Shown piece by piece: positions 30,210 through 41,067 of a stretch of 64,000 bases of DNA (positions are counted from its first letter, which is position 1; every line of letters begins with the position of its first letter). Position numbers and translations under genes: made by a program. The stretch comes from Defluviitalea raffinosedens (lineage in GTDB: Bacteria; Bacillota; Clostridia; Lachnospirales; Defluviitaleaceae): the NCBI RefSeq assembly GCF_016908775.1, contig NZ_JAFBEP010000006.1, positions 96,734 through 160,733 of the forward strand, in the 5' to 3' direction. A model generated the notes under the pieces. That model made no database searches. It worked only from the letters and a program-made list of their open reading frames with translations, and was not told the DNA's origin.

Positions 30210-30758
30210 CTAAGATTTTTGTCTAATTTCTGTCAAATTCTCAGAGATGTATTCCTTAAGCCACGCTATTACAGAAAGTTCATTAATAGGAACATCTCCT
30301 AAAATATTCTTCACTTCTTGTGTGTCAAATTCAAATATTCTGTCATTATATCTGTGATAATATTTAAATTCAATGTCCGGATTGGACAAAATCAAATTTG
30401 CAATAGTGCTCACAATGTCTCCCAATGGCGCTCTATCTATATGGTCATACTCCATCCATGCATTTAATTTTGTTCCTTGTCCTAAAGTACTTTGAATTTC
30501 TACATCCCCATTACACCTGTTACACGCTGCCGCCAGCAAAGGTACTCCAAGCCCAACTTTTCGTGTGGTTCTGGTGGTTGTAAAAGGATTTTTTATGGTC
30601 TTCACAAAGTTTTCATCCATTCCTTTTCCATTGTCTTCAATCTTAATTTCAAAAAGATTCTTTTCTAAATCCTCAATAATTTCTAGTTTTATTTCAGTTG
30701 CTTCAGCCCGTACACTGTTTTCTATAATATCCAGTATGTGTAATGATAGTTCTTTCAT
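30210..30758 (-). CDS. HATPase_c ATP-binding protein of the clostridial hydrogenase type
   Basis: Protein of 182 residues with a GHKL (histidine-kinase-type) ATPase fold and no phosphoacceptor domain. The N box is LDIIENSVRAEAT, G1 is IEDNGKGM and a G2-like LGVPLL follows TTTRTTRKVG. In many Clostridia such a protein is encoded between the NuoE-like and NuoF-like subunits of electron-bifurcating [FeFe] hydrogenase; here it stands alone before rnf and its role is unknown. It probably acts as an ATP-dependent regulator, which is inference. Divergent to the MocR gene, with 213 bases between them. Confidence 0.75.
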   Translation of the reverse strand: MKELSLHILDIIENSVRAEATEIKLEIIEDLEKNLFEIKIEDNGKGMDENFVKTIKNPFTTTRTTRKVGLGVPLLAAACNRCNGDVEIQSTLGQGTKLNAWMEYDHIDRAPLGDIVSTIANLILSNPDIEFKYYHRYNDRIFEFDTQEVKNILGDVPINELSVIAWLKEYISENLTEIRQKS

Positions 30759-30971
30759 GATTTATTCTCCCCTGTCTTCATAAAATCTGTTTTGTTTAAA
30801 AATATATTTTGATTTTAACGCAATTAAAAAATAAATCAAGAATTTGGCATTTTCCAAACAGATACTGTAATAACATATTAATATCGCACCAGTACAATTA
30901 AGTAATCACTGTTCAACCTCTTCAACACGATCCATGGAGCTTTAGTCCATATAAAAAGGAGGTTTTTTAGA

Positions 30972-32402
30972 ATGAATCATTTTGTATCAATACAGTTGGA
31001 TAAAAAAAGCAAAATTCCTCTTTACCAGCAATTGGGAGATGCTTTATGTGAACTCATTCAAAAAGGAATTTTAAAGCCCAATACCAAACTGCCTACGATC
31101 CGTACTCTGGCATCACAGTTAAAGATTAATAATGCTACAGTGGTAAATGCCTATAAATATTTAGAAAGCAAAGGAGTTGTTTACGCACAAATGGGCAGCG
31201 GCACCTACGTCTCTCCGCTTCCTTTAGAAATGATTACTTTTCCTGTTTTACCTGAGAAAGATCATGATCTAAAACTTAAGCAAATTTCTATTTCAAAAAA
31301 TACGATTAATTTTGCAAATATTTCTCCTCCTACAGATTTGTTTCCTGTAAAAGATTTTAAAGAAATGTTCAATGAAGTACTGGATCGGGATAAAGGCAAA
31401 GCATTCAATGTTCAGGATGATTATTGTTATGACCATCTGCAGGAATCTATTGCAGATTATCTAACTACATATGGCATCCACACATCAAAAGACAACATTC
31501 AAATCATTTCTGATACTCAACACGGTATAGATATTCTCTCAAAAACTCTGCTTCAATTCGGAGATGTTATATTTGTTGAAAAACCTGCTTTCTACGGCAC
31601 CATTGCTGCTTTTGCAAACAGAGGAGCACGTATAGTAGAAATCCCTTTAAATTTTGACGGCATGGATATTTCATTGTTAGAAGGCTGTCTCAAATTATAT
31701 CAGCCTAAGTTTATTTACATAACCCCTTATTTTCAGAACCCCACCGGATATTCATATTCTCTTGCCAAAAAAAAGATTATTTTAAATTTAGCTGAAAAGT
31801 ACAATACATATATTATAGAAGAGGATTATGTAAGTGACTTAAATTATTCTGATAAACCCATCGTTCCTTTAAAAGCATTGGATAAACAAAACAGAGTAAT
31901 CTATATTAAAAACTTCTCAAAAGTACTGGTACCAGGACTTCGTCTAGGATTTTTGATTCTTCCAGAAAAAATTATAGAACGTATTTTATCCCATAAGCAT
32001 AGTATAAACCTTTCTACCTCAGGACTAATCCAAAGAGCATTTGATTTATACCTTAGAAAGGGGCAGTGGCAAAAACATTTAAAAAAGATACGTACCATTT
32101 ATGAAAAAAGATATTACTGTCTGCTGGATGCGTTAGAATATTATTTAAAAAATTACATCACTTACATACCACCTCAAGGAGGATTAAGTGTATGGATTAA
32201 ATTGGCAGACTCTATCTCCGCAGCAAATTTATGTGATTTGCTTTTAGCTAAAAATGTTATTCTTTCACCGGGCTCTTTGTTTTCAATGATGCAGGACTCA
32301 TCCTCATATCTTCGCCTTGGCTTTGCGACTGTAGATGAAAATCAAATTGAGAAAGGCGTAAAAATTATGGGAGATGTACTCGATACAATGTTAACTAACT
32401 AA
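30972..32402 (+). CDS. MocR/PdxR-type PLP-dependent transcriptional regulator
   Basis: Protein of 476 residues joining an N-terminal GntR winged helix (about 12-75, KLPTIRTLASQLKINNATVVNAYKYLE) to a fold-type I aminotransferase domain (about 110-470). PLP site residues are visible: NPTGY, EEDYVSDLNY and the Schiff-base Lys in IKNFSKVLVPGLRLGF. AAAAAGGAGG precedes the ATG. MocR proteins sense an amine or vitamin B6 and usually regulate a divergent or nearby gene; the divergent neighbour here is the ATPase-fold protein, so the target is not obvious. Confidence 0.9.
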   Translation: MNHFVSIQLDKKSKIPLYQQLGDALCELIQKGILKPNTKLPTIRTLASQLKINNATVVNAYKYLESKGVVYAQMGSGTYVSPLPLEMITFPVLPEKDHDLKLKQISISKNTINFANISPPTDLFPVKDFKEMFNEVLDRDKGKAFNVQDDYCYDHLQESIADYLTTYGIHTSKDNIQIISDTQHGIDILSKTLLQFGDVIFVEKPAFYGTIAAFANRGARIVEIPLNFDGMDISLLEGCLKLYQPKFIYITPYFQNPTGYSYSLAKKKIILNLAEKYNTYIIEEDYVSDLNYSDKPIVPLKALDKQNRVIYIKNFSKVLVPGLRLGFLILPEKIIERILSHKHSINLSTSGLIQRAFDLYLRKGQWQKHLKKIRTIYEKRYYCLLDALEYYLKNYITYIPPQGGLSVWIKLADSISAANLCDLLLAKNVILSPGSLFSMMQDSSSYLRLGFATVDENQIEKGVKIMGDVLDTMLTN

Positions 32403-32403
32403 A

Positions 32404-32429
32404 AAACCTCGGAACCTTATCCGAGGTTT
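32404..32429. terminator. Bidirectional terminator between MocR and DUF1189 genes
   Basis: A perfect 10-bp stem (AAACCTCGGA / TCCGAGGTTT, 6-base loop) lies at the convergent ends, with TTTTTT on the minus strand immediately after it. Confidence 0.8.
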
Positions 32430-33228
32430 AAAGATCGTTTGCTGCAAATAACTGACTTTTGTTTTCACTTTTAGCTGAATCTATTCCTTTTACCATATAT
32501 AAAATCACAATACCATAATATATAAAGAAAAAGAACGGAATCTTAAATGGTAATAGTTTTACTATAAACTTAACGACAGTTGGAAGCGTAAGAGAATAAA
32601 TACCAATTTTATAAATCTCACCATATTTTTGATTTCCATGAATAATTGAATTTACAACAAGCCCTATTAAGCTTACAAATAAAGAACTAAATAATTTCCC
32701 TATGATCATACCTATAATAGTACCAATAATAATGAATGGTATCAAAAACATTTTTAAAGCCGGAAGAAAGTTCTGAATACTTTCTTTATCAAAGCTAAGA
32801 GTTCCAAAATCCTTAAGTGAATACTCCCTTTTTTCAATTCCATCTTTACTAATAATTTTAGTTTTTGTAATCAATACTCCCTGCTGATAATCATCAAGAA
32901 TATTCTCTTCTAGTTCTTCTTCAGTATTGACCACAACAATAGAAGTGCCCTCTTCAAAAACAATAGGCATATCCCCTTCAACTTGCAATTCTCCATTATT
33001 GAATTCAAAATAAGGTATGTCCGATTCAAAATAATTGATTACTAATCCCACTATTTTATTTGTTTCGTAAACTGGTTTTATACAACTTAATACACCAATA
33101 ATTAAAGAAAGCAAAACCAAATACCCAAGTGCATTTCCAACCGATTCTTTAACAATCGTTTGATAAAAGTCAAAGTTTAAAATACTCTTTTTGATTCTGA
33201 CAAAAAAATTAATCTTTTTACTATCCAT
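32428..33228 (-). CDS. DUF1189 membrane protein
   Basis: Protein of 266 residues of the DUF1189 family, function unknown. It has one N-terminal membrane helix (about 30-52), an extracytoplasmic region to about 150, and a C-terminal membrane domain of three to four helices (about 160-255). The family is often annotated in Bacillus maltose loci, but nothing here supports a sugar link. AGGAGGATGTAA precedes the ATG. It stands alone, downstream of the serC-serA operon and its terminator. Confidence 0.75.
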   Translation of the reverse strand: MDSKKINFFVRIKKSILNFDFYQTIVKESVGNALGYLVLLSLIIGVLSCIKPVYETNKIVGLVINYFESDIPYFEFNNGELQVEGDMPIVFEEGTSIVVVNTEEELEENILDDYQQGVLITKTKIISKDGIEKREYSLKDFGTLSFDKESIQNFLPALKMFLIPFIIIGTIIGMIIGKLFSSLFVSLIGLVVNSIIHGNQKYGEIYKIGIYSLTLPTVVKFIVKLLPFKIPFFFFIYYGIVILYMVKGIDSAKSENKSQLFAANDL

Positions 33229-33315
33229 TTACATCCTCCTATATCATTGTTTATTTTTAATTCCATTCTATAGCAAATCAATCTCTTCATCAATAATATC
33301 AAAGAACCATTATAT

Positions 33316-33363
33316 AAAAAAAGACAGCAGATTAAATAGATCTTCAATCTTGCTGTCTTTTTT
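33316..33363 (-). terminator. Terminator of serC-serA
   Basis: AAAAGACAGCA and TGCTGTCTTTT pair over a 21-base loop that can pair further (AGATT/AATCT). It begins 10 bases after the serA stop and ends in TTTTTTT on the minus strand. Confidence 0.8.
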
Positions 33364-33372
33364 CATTCTGTT

Positions 33373-34536
33373 TTATAATGTTCTAACAGAAACAACACCG
33401 TCAATTGCTCTGATTTTCGCTACAATATCTTCTTCAACCTTTTTATCTGAATCAATTATTGTATATGCCCAATCTTTTTTGCTCTTATTCATCATATCCA
33501 TAATATTAATATCGGCATGCGCAAGAATCGTAGTGATCTGGCCTACCATGTTACGGATATTTCTATGAGCTACAACGGTACGATAATTTGTCGTTCTTGC
33601 CATTTCACAGTCTGGGAAATTCACGGAGTTCTTAATATTACCATGTTCAAGATAATTTCTTAATTGCTCTACAGCCATCACTGCACAATTATCTTCGGAT
33701 TCTGGTGTTGAAGCCCCCAAATGAGGAATCGTAATAATATTTTCTACATCAATCAATTCGTCAGAAGGAAAATCTGTTACATAACTAGCCACAATACCCG
33801 CCTTAATCGCTTCAATTAAATCGGTATTGTTAACCAATTCTCCTCTGGAGAAATTGAGTATTCTAACGCCCTTTTTCATGAGTGCAAACTTTTCTTTATT
33901 AAGCATATTTTTTGTTTCATCTAAAAGCGGCACATGGATGGTAATATAATCACATTCTGCGAGCATAGAATCTAAACTAATTGCTCGATGCACGTCCCGC
34001 GACAATCCCCATGCTGCATCGATAGACATATAGGGATCATACCCTTGAACATCCATTCCAAGAGCATTCGCAGCATTCGCTACTAAAACTCCAATAGCAC
34101 CTAATCCAATAACACCTAATTTTTTGCCCAATATTTCAGGACCAGCAAATTCCCCTTTGCCTTTTTCAACGAGTTTAGGTACTTCGTCTCCTTTTCCTTT
34201 TAAACTTTTTGTCCATTGGATTCCTTCAACAATTTTTCTGGAAGAAAGGAATAGACCCGTCAATACCAATTCTTTTACACCATTTGCGTTTGCCCCTGGT
34301 GTATTAAAAACAACAATTCCTTTTTCTGAACATTCATCTATAGGAATATTATTCACTCCTGCACCTGCTCTGGCAACTGCTTTTAATGAAGGCGGAAATT
34401 CCATACCATGCATTTTCGCGCTTCTAACTAAAATACCATCCGGATTCGCACAGTCATTAGAGATTTCATATGTATCCTTTGGTAAAAGCTCTAAACCCTT
34501 CTCAGAAATATTGTTTAAAGTTTGAATCTTAAACAT
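33373..34536 (-). CDS. serA: D-3-phosphoglycerate dehydrogenase
   Basis: Oxidises 3-phosphoglycerate to phosphohydroxypyruvate, the first step of serine synthesis, 387 residues. The NAD-binding Rossmann segment is LGVIGLGAIGVLVANAANALGM near residue 138; substrate residues lie in VARAGAGVNNIP and the catalytic His in IPHLGASTPESEDNC. A C-terminal ACT domain (about 315-387) suggests serine feedback. This is the short-type enzyme common in Clostridia. GGGGGAGCACA precedes the ATG; it lies 10 bases after serC. Confidence 0.95.
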   Translation of the reverse strand: MFKIQTLNNISEKGLELLPKDTYEISNDCANPDGILVRSAKMHGMEFPPSLKAVARAGAGVNNIPIDECSEKGIVVFNTPGANANGVKELVLTGLFLSSRKIVEGIQWTKSLKGKGDEVPKLVEKGKGEFAGPEILGKKLGVIGLGAIGVLVANAANALGMDVQGYDPYMSIDAAWGLSRDVHRAISLDSMLAECDYITIHVPLLDETKNMLNKEKFALMKKGVRILNFSRGELVNNTDLIEAIKAGIVASYVTDFPSDELIDVENIITIPHLGASTPESEDNCAVMAVEQLRNYLEHGNIKNSVNFPDCEMARTTNYRTVVAHRNIRNMVGQITTILAHADINIMDMMNKSKKDWAYTIIDSDKKVEEDIVAKIRAIDGVVSVRTL

Positions 34537-34546
34537 TGTGCTCCCC

Positions 34547-35629
34547 CTATCGATTTTCCATTTCGAACTTCTTCATAAATTCTACTAATGTTTTGACTCC
34601 CTCGATTGGCATTGCGTTATATATGCTTGCACGCATTCCACCAACTGTTCTATGCCCTTTTAAATTAACCAGACCTTTGGCAGTCGCTTCTTTTATAAAT
34701 TTTGCATCTAATTCTGGTGACGGAGAAACAAAAGGTATATTCATTAAAGAACGATATTTTGGAACTACTGTGCCTTTAAAGAAGCTTGAATCATCTAAAT
34801 AATCATAAAGAATTTTAGCTTTTTCTTCATTGATTTTTTGCATAGCAGGTACTCCACCCATCTTTTTAACCCATTCGAAAACTAATTTCGCAATATATAT
34901 GCTGTAAGTAGGTGGTGTATTATACATGGAACCATTTTCTGCATGTATCTGATAATTAAACATGGTTGGTGTAATATCCATAGCATGCCCAATCAAATCT
35001 TCACGAATAATCACTACAGTAAGTCCTGCAGGACCCATATTCTTTTGCGCACCGGCAAAAATCACACCAAACTTATTAACATCATATACTTCGGATAAAA
35101 TATTCGATGACATATCAGCTACCAAAGGAACATCTCCTGTATCAGGCAGCTCAGTATATCTTGTTCCATAAATCGTATTATTGGTTGTTATGTAGAAATA
35201 GTCAGCATCCGGTGAAAAAGTACTTTTATCTAATTCAGGAATATAATTAAAAGTTGCATCTTCCGATGAAGCAACTACATTTACAGTTCCATATCTGCTT
35301 GCTTCAGCAATAGCTTTTTTTGCCCATAAACCTGTTTTTACATAATTTGCTTTTTTGCTCTTTCTAAACAGATTTAATGGAACCATGGCAAATTGGCTGG
35401 ATGCTCCCCCTTGTAAAAAGAGAACCTTGTAGTTTTCTGGAATATTCATAATTTCTCTAAGAAGTGCTTCGGCTTCATCAATAATATCTTGATAGACTTT
35501 TGAGCGATGGCTCATTTCCATTACTGACATACCAGCATCTCTGTAGATTACCAATTCTTCTTGAGCTTTTTTAAGCACTTCTTCAGGCAGCATCGAAGGA
35601 CCTGCTGAAAAATTATAAACTCTGTCCAT
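34547..35629 (-). CDS. serC: Phosphoserine aminotransferase
   Basis: PLP enzyme of 360 residues converting phosphohydroxypyruvate and glutamate to phosphoserine. The start [32 protein letters not shown] and the PLP Lys in [12 protein letters not shown] are diagnostic. The ATG at 35629 follows AGGAGGGGTAAA; the frame is open 19 codons further without a site. First gene of serC-serA. No phosphoserine phosphatase gene is in the window. Confidence 0.97.
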   Translation of the reverse strand: MDRVYNFSAGPSMLPEEVLKKAQEELVIYRDAGMSVMEMSHRSKVYQDIIDEAEALLREIMNIPENYKVLFLQGGASSQFAMVPLNLFRKSKKANYVKTGLWAKKAIAEASRYGTVNVVASSEDATFNYIPELDKSTFSPDADYFYITTNNTIYGTRYTELPDTGDVPLVADMSSNILSEVYDVNKFGVIFAGAQKNMGPAGLTVVIIREDLIGHAMDITPTMFNYQIHAENGSMYNTPPTYSIYIAKLVFEWVKKMGGVPAMQKINEEKAKILYDYLDDSSFFKGTVVPKYRSLMNIPFVSPSPELDAKFIKEATAKGLVNLKGHRTVGGMRASIYNAMPIEGVKTLVEFMKKFEMENR

Positions 35630-35698
35630 TTTACCCCTCCTAAGTATACATTCATTGAAATCTATTCTTTGACATTTTGCTAACAATGTTTGCTAAGA

Positions 35699-35727
35699 AT
35701 TATATCCAAAAATATAATATTCGTCAA
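35699..35727 (-). promoter_or_regulatory. Promoter of serC-serA
   Basis: Minus-strand TTGACG (35722-35727), exactly 17 bases, TATAAT (35699-35704). The leader would be about 65 bases, too short for a T-box, and no T-box sequence was seen. Confidence 0.75.
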
Positions 35728-35818
35728 TAAAATAATTATGATTTTTAATTTTTTAAAAATAAATAATATACTTAAAGTTTTAATCCTATAGTTGAGCAAG
35801 AATCAGGATATAAGTAAG

Positions 35819-36760
35819 TTAAACCAATGTTGCCACCATTACAGCTTTGATCGTATGCATTCTGTTTTCCGCTTCATCAAACACCACAGAAGCTTTGCTT
35901 TCAAATACTTCCTCAGTAACCTCATTTCCTTTGACTGCGGGAAGACAATGCATAAAAATTGTATGATCTTTTCCTGTTTTATTCATCAAAGAAGCATTCA
36001 CCTGGTAAGGCTTTAGGAGTTTAATACGTTCTTCAGCTTTGTCTTCTTCTCCCATAGAACACCAAACATCTGTATAAATCACATCAGCACCATCCACTGC
36101 TGCCCCAACATCTTCTGTAATTGATATTTTTCCTTTTGACGCTTCTGCGAACAATTTACATTCTTCAATTAAAGATTCTTCTGGCCATAAGTCTTTGGGC
36201 GCAGCAATCACAAAATCCATTCCCATTTTTGCAGAACCAATCATCAAACTATTGGCCATATTATTTCGTCCATCTCCCATATATACAAAACGAATGCCTT
36301 TTAAATACCCAAACTTTTCCTTTATTGTGAGTAAGTCTGCCAAAACTTGTGTTGGATGATAAATATCTGTTAATCCATTCCAAACAGGAACTCCACTATA
36401 CTGAGCCAATTTTTCTACAGTCTCTTGTTTAAAACCTCTGAATTGAATTCCATCAAAAAGACGTCCCAATACCCTCGCAGTATCTTCAATAGATTCTTTA
36501 TGGCCTAACTGAATGTCGTTTTTTCCCAAATACTCTGGATGGGCTCCTTCATCAATGCAGGCTACGGTAAATGCACATCTTGTTCTTGTAGAAGGCTTTT
36601 CAAAAATCAGAGCAATGTTTTTTCCTTCTAAAAGATTTCCTTTGATCCCCATTCTTTTCTTTCTTTTTAGATCCTCCGCCAAATCCAATAAATACTCTAT
36701 TTCATTCGGTGTGAAGTCTTTTAAAGTTAGAAGACTTCTTCCTTTTAAATTCATCCCCAT
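35819..36760 (-). CDS. argF: Ornithine carbamoyltransferase
   Basis: Forms citrulline from ornithine and carbamoyl phosphate, 313 residues. The carbamoyl phosphate motif is STRTRCAF near residue 56; [19 protein letters not shown] and the ornithine-site [10 protein letters not shown] near 272 are present. AGAGGAGGGAAATT precedes the ATG. Last gene of argD-carA-carB-argF, so carbamoyl phosphate and its user are made together. Confidence 0.96.
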   Translation of the reverse strand: MGMNLKGRSLLTLKDFTPNEIEYLLDLAEDLKRKKRMGIKGNLLEGKNIALIFEKPSTRTRCAFTVACIDEGAHPEYLGKNDIQLGHKESIEDTARVLGRLFDGIQFRGFKQETVEKLAQYSGVPVWNGLTDIYHPTQVLADLLTIKEKFGYLKGIRFVYMGDGRNNMANSLMIGSAKMGMDFVIAAPKDLWPEESLIEECKLFAEASKGKISITEDVGAAVDGADVIYTDVWCSMGEEDKAEERIKLLKPYQVNASLMNKTGKDHTIFMHCLPAVKGNEVTEEVFESKASVVFDEAENRMHTIKAVMVATLV

Positions 36761-36805
36761 AATTTCCCTCCTCTTAATTTAATTTTAAATTTTATTATTA
36801 TATTC

Positions 36806-39800
36806 CTACATATAATAATCCAGAGTTTCGTAAGTAAATGTTTCATTTTTACTATAAGTTTTTAAAGCTAGAAGATATGCCTTTGCCGTATCCAAAGAAG
36901 TAAAACAAGGTATTTTCATCTGTTCGGCTGTAGTGCGTATTTTAAAACCGTCTTTATTTGGATTTTTACCTAATGTAGGTGTATTGATGACAATCGTTAT
37001 TTCTTTATTCTTCATCATTTCAAAGATTTCATCAAGATTATGGATTGAAATCGGTTTTACTTCCAATCCTTTCTCGTTAAGGTATTTTGCAGTTCCTTCA
37101 CTGCCCATAAGCTCAAATCCTATCTCTTTAAAAGACTTTAATAATTCTATAGATTCTTTTTTATCTTTTTCCCTTAAAGATACAAAGATTTTTCCAGAGC
37201 CTGGGAATGTGTATCCTGCTCCGCTAAACGCTTTGACAAGTGCCTTTTCATAAACAGAATCTACTCCCAATACTTCACCAGTTGATTTCATTTCAGGAGT
37301 CAATGCCACATCTACATTATTTAGTTTTTGGAATGAAAATACCGGTGCTTTCACAGCAACCAAATTACTTTTATTGTATAAGCCAACTCCATAGCCTTGA
37401 TCTCTTAATTTTTCTCCTAATATGACTTTTACTGCCACATGTACCATAGGAATTTTGGTTACCTTGCTTAAAATAGGCACGGTTCTGGAAGCTCTGGGAT
37501 TCACTTCAATAACATATACTTTTTCATCTTTTACAACAAATTGAATATTCATTAAACCAATAACTTGCAAAGCTTTAGCAATCTTTCTGGTATATAAAAT
37601 CAATGTATCAATGACCTTTTGTGAAAGAGTTTGAGGTGGATATACACAAATACTGTCTCCTGAGTGTACCCCTGTTCTTTCTATATGTTCCATAATTCCC
37701 GGAATTAAAATATCCTCTCTGTCTGAAATTGCATCAACTTCTACTTCTTTTCCCTCTATATATTGATCTATTAAAATTGGATGTTCGGTAGAAAGAGAAG
37801 TTGCTTCCTTTACATACTCCCGTAATTCAGTTTCTGAATAAACAACTTGCATGGCTCTCCCACCAATAACATAAGAAGGTCTTACGAGAACAGGATAACC
37901 TATTTCCTCTGCAACTCTTACCGCCTCATCTATATGCGTTACAGCACTGCCTTTAGGCTGTGGAATATTAAGTTCTTTAAGAAGCTGTTCAAAGAGCTTT
38001 CGATCTTCCGCCACATCTATAGAATCTACTGATGTTCCCAGGATCTGAACACCTCTTTTTAATAATTTGGGGGCAAGATTAATTGCAGTTTGTCCTCCAA
38101 ATTGAACAATAACGCCTTTAGGCATCTCTTTTCTGATGACATTATAAACATCCTCTATATACAATGGCTCAAAATAAAGTTTTCCTGCTGTATCAAAATC
38201 AGTACTTACAGTTTCAGGATTATTGTTAATAATAATAGATTGATATCCTGCTTCTTCAATTGCCCATACAGCATGAACCGAACAATAATCAAATTCTATT
38301 CCCTGTCCGATTCTTATAGGTCCAGAACCTATTACAATAATCTTCTCTTTTTTGCTGATGATATTTTCATCTTCTTGTTCATAAGTAGAATAGTAGTAAG
38401 GTGTCAGTGATTCAAATTCACCTGCACAAGTATCTACCATTTTGTAGACCGGATACATGTCATGGGCTCTTCTTAAAGTATCTAAAGTTGAGATCGGTTG
38501 CTTTGACAAAGCTTGAATTTCCACATCAGTAAAGCCCATTTCTTCAGCTTCTTTTAGCAATTCCGCTGTAAAAGGTTCGTTCTTAAGCCTTTGCTCGATT
38601 TCTATGATATGATTGATTTTATGCAAAAACCATGGGTCAATCTTAGTAATATGATTAATGGCTTCGACAGATATACCTCTTCTTAATGCCTCGGCAATCA
38701 CAAAGATTCTCTGGTCATCACATATGTAAAGCATTTTTTCTATTTCTTCGTCAGTTTTCTTTCCTAAATCTTCTCTTCTTAAACCTGTATCTTTTCCTTC
38801 CAAAGAAATAACTGCTTTTAAGAAAGAGCTTTCAAAATTCCTGTCAATCGCCATAACTTCTCCTGTTGCTTTCATTTGAGTACCTAAGGTATGATCAGCA
38901 TACCCAAATTTATCAAACGGCCATTTTGGGATTTTTGTTACTACATAATCTATTGCTGGTTCAAAAGAAGCCTTGGTTTTCCCTGTGACATAGTTGGGAA
39001 TTTCATGAAGGTGCATTCCAATGGCGATTTTGGCTGCTATTTTCGCAATGGGGTATCCTGCAGCTTTAGAAGCTAGGGCTGATGAACGACTCACCCTTGG
39101 ATTTACTTCAATGACTACATATTCCATACTTTCGGGATTAAGGGCAAACTGAACATTACATCCTCCCTCAATTTTAAGCGCACGAATGATTTTGATCGCA
39201 GAAGTCCTTAACATCTGTACCTCTTCATTTCTCAAAGTTTGACAAGGGGCTACAACAATGCTGTCTCCTGTATGAATACCTACCGGATCAATGTTTTCCA
39301 TATTACAGATAATAATACAAGTGTCGTTGCTGTCTCTCATCACTTCATATTCTATTTCTTTCCAGCCAGCAACACTTTGCTCTAATAGCACTTGATGAAT
39401 TCTGCTGTGCATTAATCCACTATGAAGGATTTTCTTAAGTTCTTCCATATTATTTGCAATGCCACCACCAGTGCCACCCAAAGTATATGCCGGTCTTACA
39501 ATAATAGGAAATCCGATTTGCTCTGCAAACTCGAGCCCTTCTTCCATAGAGCAGACTATAGTGCTTTTAGGAATAGGTTCCCCAATACTTTGCATAAGTT
39601 CTTTAAATTTTTCTCTGTCTTCTGCGTTTTGTATTGCTTCCAAAGATGTTCCCAGAAGCTTCACATTGTTCTGATCCAGTACACCAGCTTCTTTTAACTC
39701 AACCGCTAAATTAAGACCCGTCTGTCCTCCCAATGTAGGAAGAAGTCCATCCGGTCTCTCTTTTTCAATAATATATGTTAAAGCTTCCAAGTTTAATGGC

Positions 39801-40000
39801 TGTATATATACTTTATCCGCCATATTATCATCCGTCATAATTGTGGCAGGATTACTGTTGACCAGAACGACTTCAATATTTTCCTCTTTTAAAGCTTTAC
39901 AGGCTTGAGTTCCTGCATAATCGAATTCAGCTGCCTGACCTATAATAATGGGGCCTGAACCGATTACCATTACCTTTTTTAAGCTTGCATCTTTAGGCAT
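36806..40000 (-). CDS. carB: Carbamoyl phosphate synthase large subunit
   Basis: Large subunit of 1064 residues, full length. Two homologous ATP-grasp halves are visible, beginning [21 protein letters not shown] and [20 protein letters not shown] near residue 545. A C-terminal MGS-like allosteric domain (about 930-1060) ends the protein. I use the ATG at 40000 after GAGGAGGGAG; it overlaps carA by 8 bases. Being inside the arginine operon suggests an arginine-dedicated enzyme; a pyrimidine copy is not in the window. Confidence 0.97.
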   Translation of the reverse strand: MPKDASLKKVMVIGSGPIIIGQAAEFDYAGTQACKALKEENIEVVLVNSNPATIMTDDNMADKVYIQPLNLEALTYIIEKERPDGLLPTLGGQTGLNLAVELKEAGVLDQNNVKLLGTSLEAIQNAEDREKFKELMQSIGEPIPKSTIVCSMEEGLEFAEQIGFPIIVRPAYTLGGTGGGIANNMEELKKILHSGLMHSRIHQVLLEQSVAGWKEIEYEVMRDSNDTCIIICNMENIDPVGIHTGDSIVVAPCQTLRNEEVQMLRTSAIKIIRALKIEGGCNVQFALNPESMEYVVIEVNPRVSRSSALASKAAGYPIAKIAAKIAIGMHLHEIPNYVTGKTKASFEPAIDYVVTKIPKWPFDKFGYADHTLGTQMKATGEVMAIDRNFESSFLKAVISLEGKDTGLRREDLGKKTDEEIEKMLYICDDQRIFVIAEALRRGISVEAINHITKIDPWFLHKINHIIEIEQRLKNEPFTAELLKEAEEMGFTDVEIQALSKQPISTLDTLRRAHDMYPVYKMVDTCAGEFESLTPYYYSTYEQEDENIISKKEKIIVIGSGPIRIGQGIEFDYCSVHAVWAIEEAGYQSIIINNNPETVSTDFDTAGKLYFEPLYIEDVYNVIRKEMPKGVIVQFGGQTAINLAPKLLKRGVQILGTSVDSIDVAEDRKLFEQLLKELNIPQPKGSAVTHIDEAVRVAEEIGYPVLVRPSYVIGGRAMQVVYSETELREYVKEATSLSTEHPILIDQYIEGKEVEVDAISDREDILIPGIMEHIERTGVHSGDSICVYPPQTLSQKVIDTLILYTRKIAKALQVIGLMNIQFVVKDEKVYVIEVNPRASRTVPILSKVTKIPMVHVAVKVILGEKLRDQGYGVGLYNKSNLVAVKAPVFSFQKLNNVDVALTPEMKSTGEVLGVDSVYEKALVKAFSGAGYTFPGSGKIFVSLREKDKKESIELLKSFKEIGFELMGSEGTAKYLNEKGLEVKPISIHNLDEIFEMMKNKEITIVINTPTLGKNPNKDGFKIRTTAEQMKIPCFTSLDTAKAYLLALKTYSKNETFTYETLDYYM

Positions 40001-41066
40001 TATCTCCCTCCTCATCTAGTAAGGTAATCCATTCCTTAAAAATAACGTTAGCGTCGCTTGGTCCTGGTCCTGCTTCAGGGTGAAATTGAACTGCATAAAC
40101 TTTTAATTCTTTATTGCAAAAGCCTTCTACTGTCAAATCATTAACATTGATATGGGTAATCTCAATGTCCTTTGTAACTTTATTACCATCAATGGCATAT
40201 CCATGGTTTTGAGAAGTAATCAAAATCTTATTGGTCCTCAGATCTAAAACGGGATGGTTCCCTCCCCTATGACCAAATTTTAGTTTATACGTATCTCCCC
40301 CTAAAGCCAGGGCAAGAATCTGCTGTCCTAAACATATTCCAAACAGAGGAATTTTCCCAAGCAAGTGTTCCGCAGTATGAATGGCAAGGGTTACATCTTT
40401 GGGATCTCCCGGTCCATTAGATAGAAGAATTGCATCTAAATTATAGTTAAGAAGTGTGTCGTAAGGAGTATCCCAAGGAAAAATAGTAATCGAGCATCCC
40501 AATTGTTCAATACATTTTAGGATCCCCTTTTTTAATCCTAGATCCACAATACCAATATGTTTTCCTTTCCCTGGGACATGCTTAATTTCACGAGTAGATA
40601 CTTGCTCCACTGTATTCTTGGGAAAAGTATAATTTTTGAGTTGCTCTCTTAACTCATCAGTAATCTCTTCTGTAGTGAGCAAACAATTCATTGATCCTTG
40701 ATTTCTAATTTTTTTTGTAAGCATCCTTGTATCTATATCGGAAATGGCAAAAACCCCTTGCTCTTTCAGGTAATCAGATAAATTCCCCTGGCTCATCCAA
40801 TTGCTTTCAAACTTAGCATTTTCTTTTACAACAAATCCGCTGACCTGCACTTTATCCGATTCTACATCATGATCATTGACTCCGTAATTCCCTATAAGAG
40901 GATAAGTCATAACAACAATTTGCCCCGCATAAGACGGATCAGTCAATGTTTCCTGATAGCCGGCCATGGATGTATTGAATACAATTTCCCCCAATACTGT
41001 TTTTGTGTCACCAAACGCTTTTCCTGTTAAAACCGTTCCATCTTCTAACAATATATGAGCTTTCAT
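39993..41066 (-). CDS. carA: Carbamoyl phosphate synthase small subunit (glutaminase)
   Basis: Glutamine amidotransferase subunit of 357 residues. The N-terminal CPSase_sm_chain domain ([42 protein letters not shown]) is followed by a class I GATase domain with the catalytic Cys in FGICLGQQ near residue 241 and the His-Glu pair in [12 protein letters not shown] near 330. It starts 1 base after argD and overlaps carB, so these genes are tightly coupled. Confidence 0.97.
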   Translation of the reverse strand: MKAHILLEDGTVLTGKAFGDTKTVLGEIVFNTSMAGYQETLTDPSYAGQIVVMTYPLIGNYGVNDHDVESDKVQVSGFVVKENAKFESNWMSQGNLSDYLKEQGVFAISDIDTRMLTKKIRNQGSMNCLLTTEEITDELREQLKNYTFPKNTVEQVSTREIKHVPGKGKHIGIVDLGLKKGILKCIEQLGCSITIFPWDTPYDTLLNYNLDAILLSNGPGDPKDVTLAIHTAEHLLGKIPLFGICLGQQILALALGGDTYKLKFGHRGGNHPVLDLRTNKILITSQNHGYAIDGNKVTKDIEITHINVNDLTVEGFCNKELKVYAVQFHPEAGPGPSDANVIFKEWITLLDEEGDNA

Positions 41067-41067
41067 T

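Noticed and set aside
35630..35818. T-box or riboswitch before serC
   Set aside because: The promoter leaves a leader of only about 65 bases, and no T-box motif or large hairpin set is seen.
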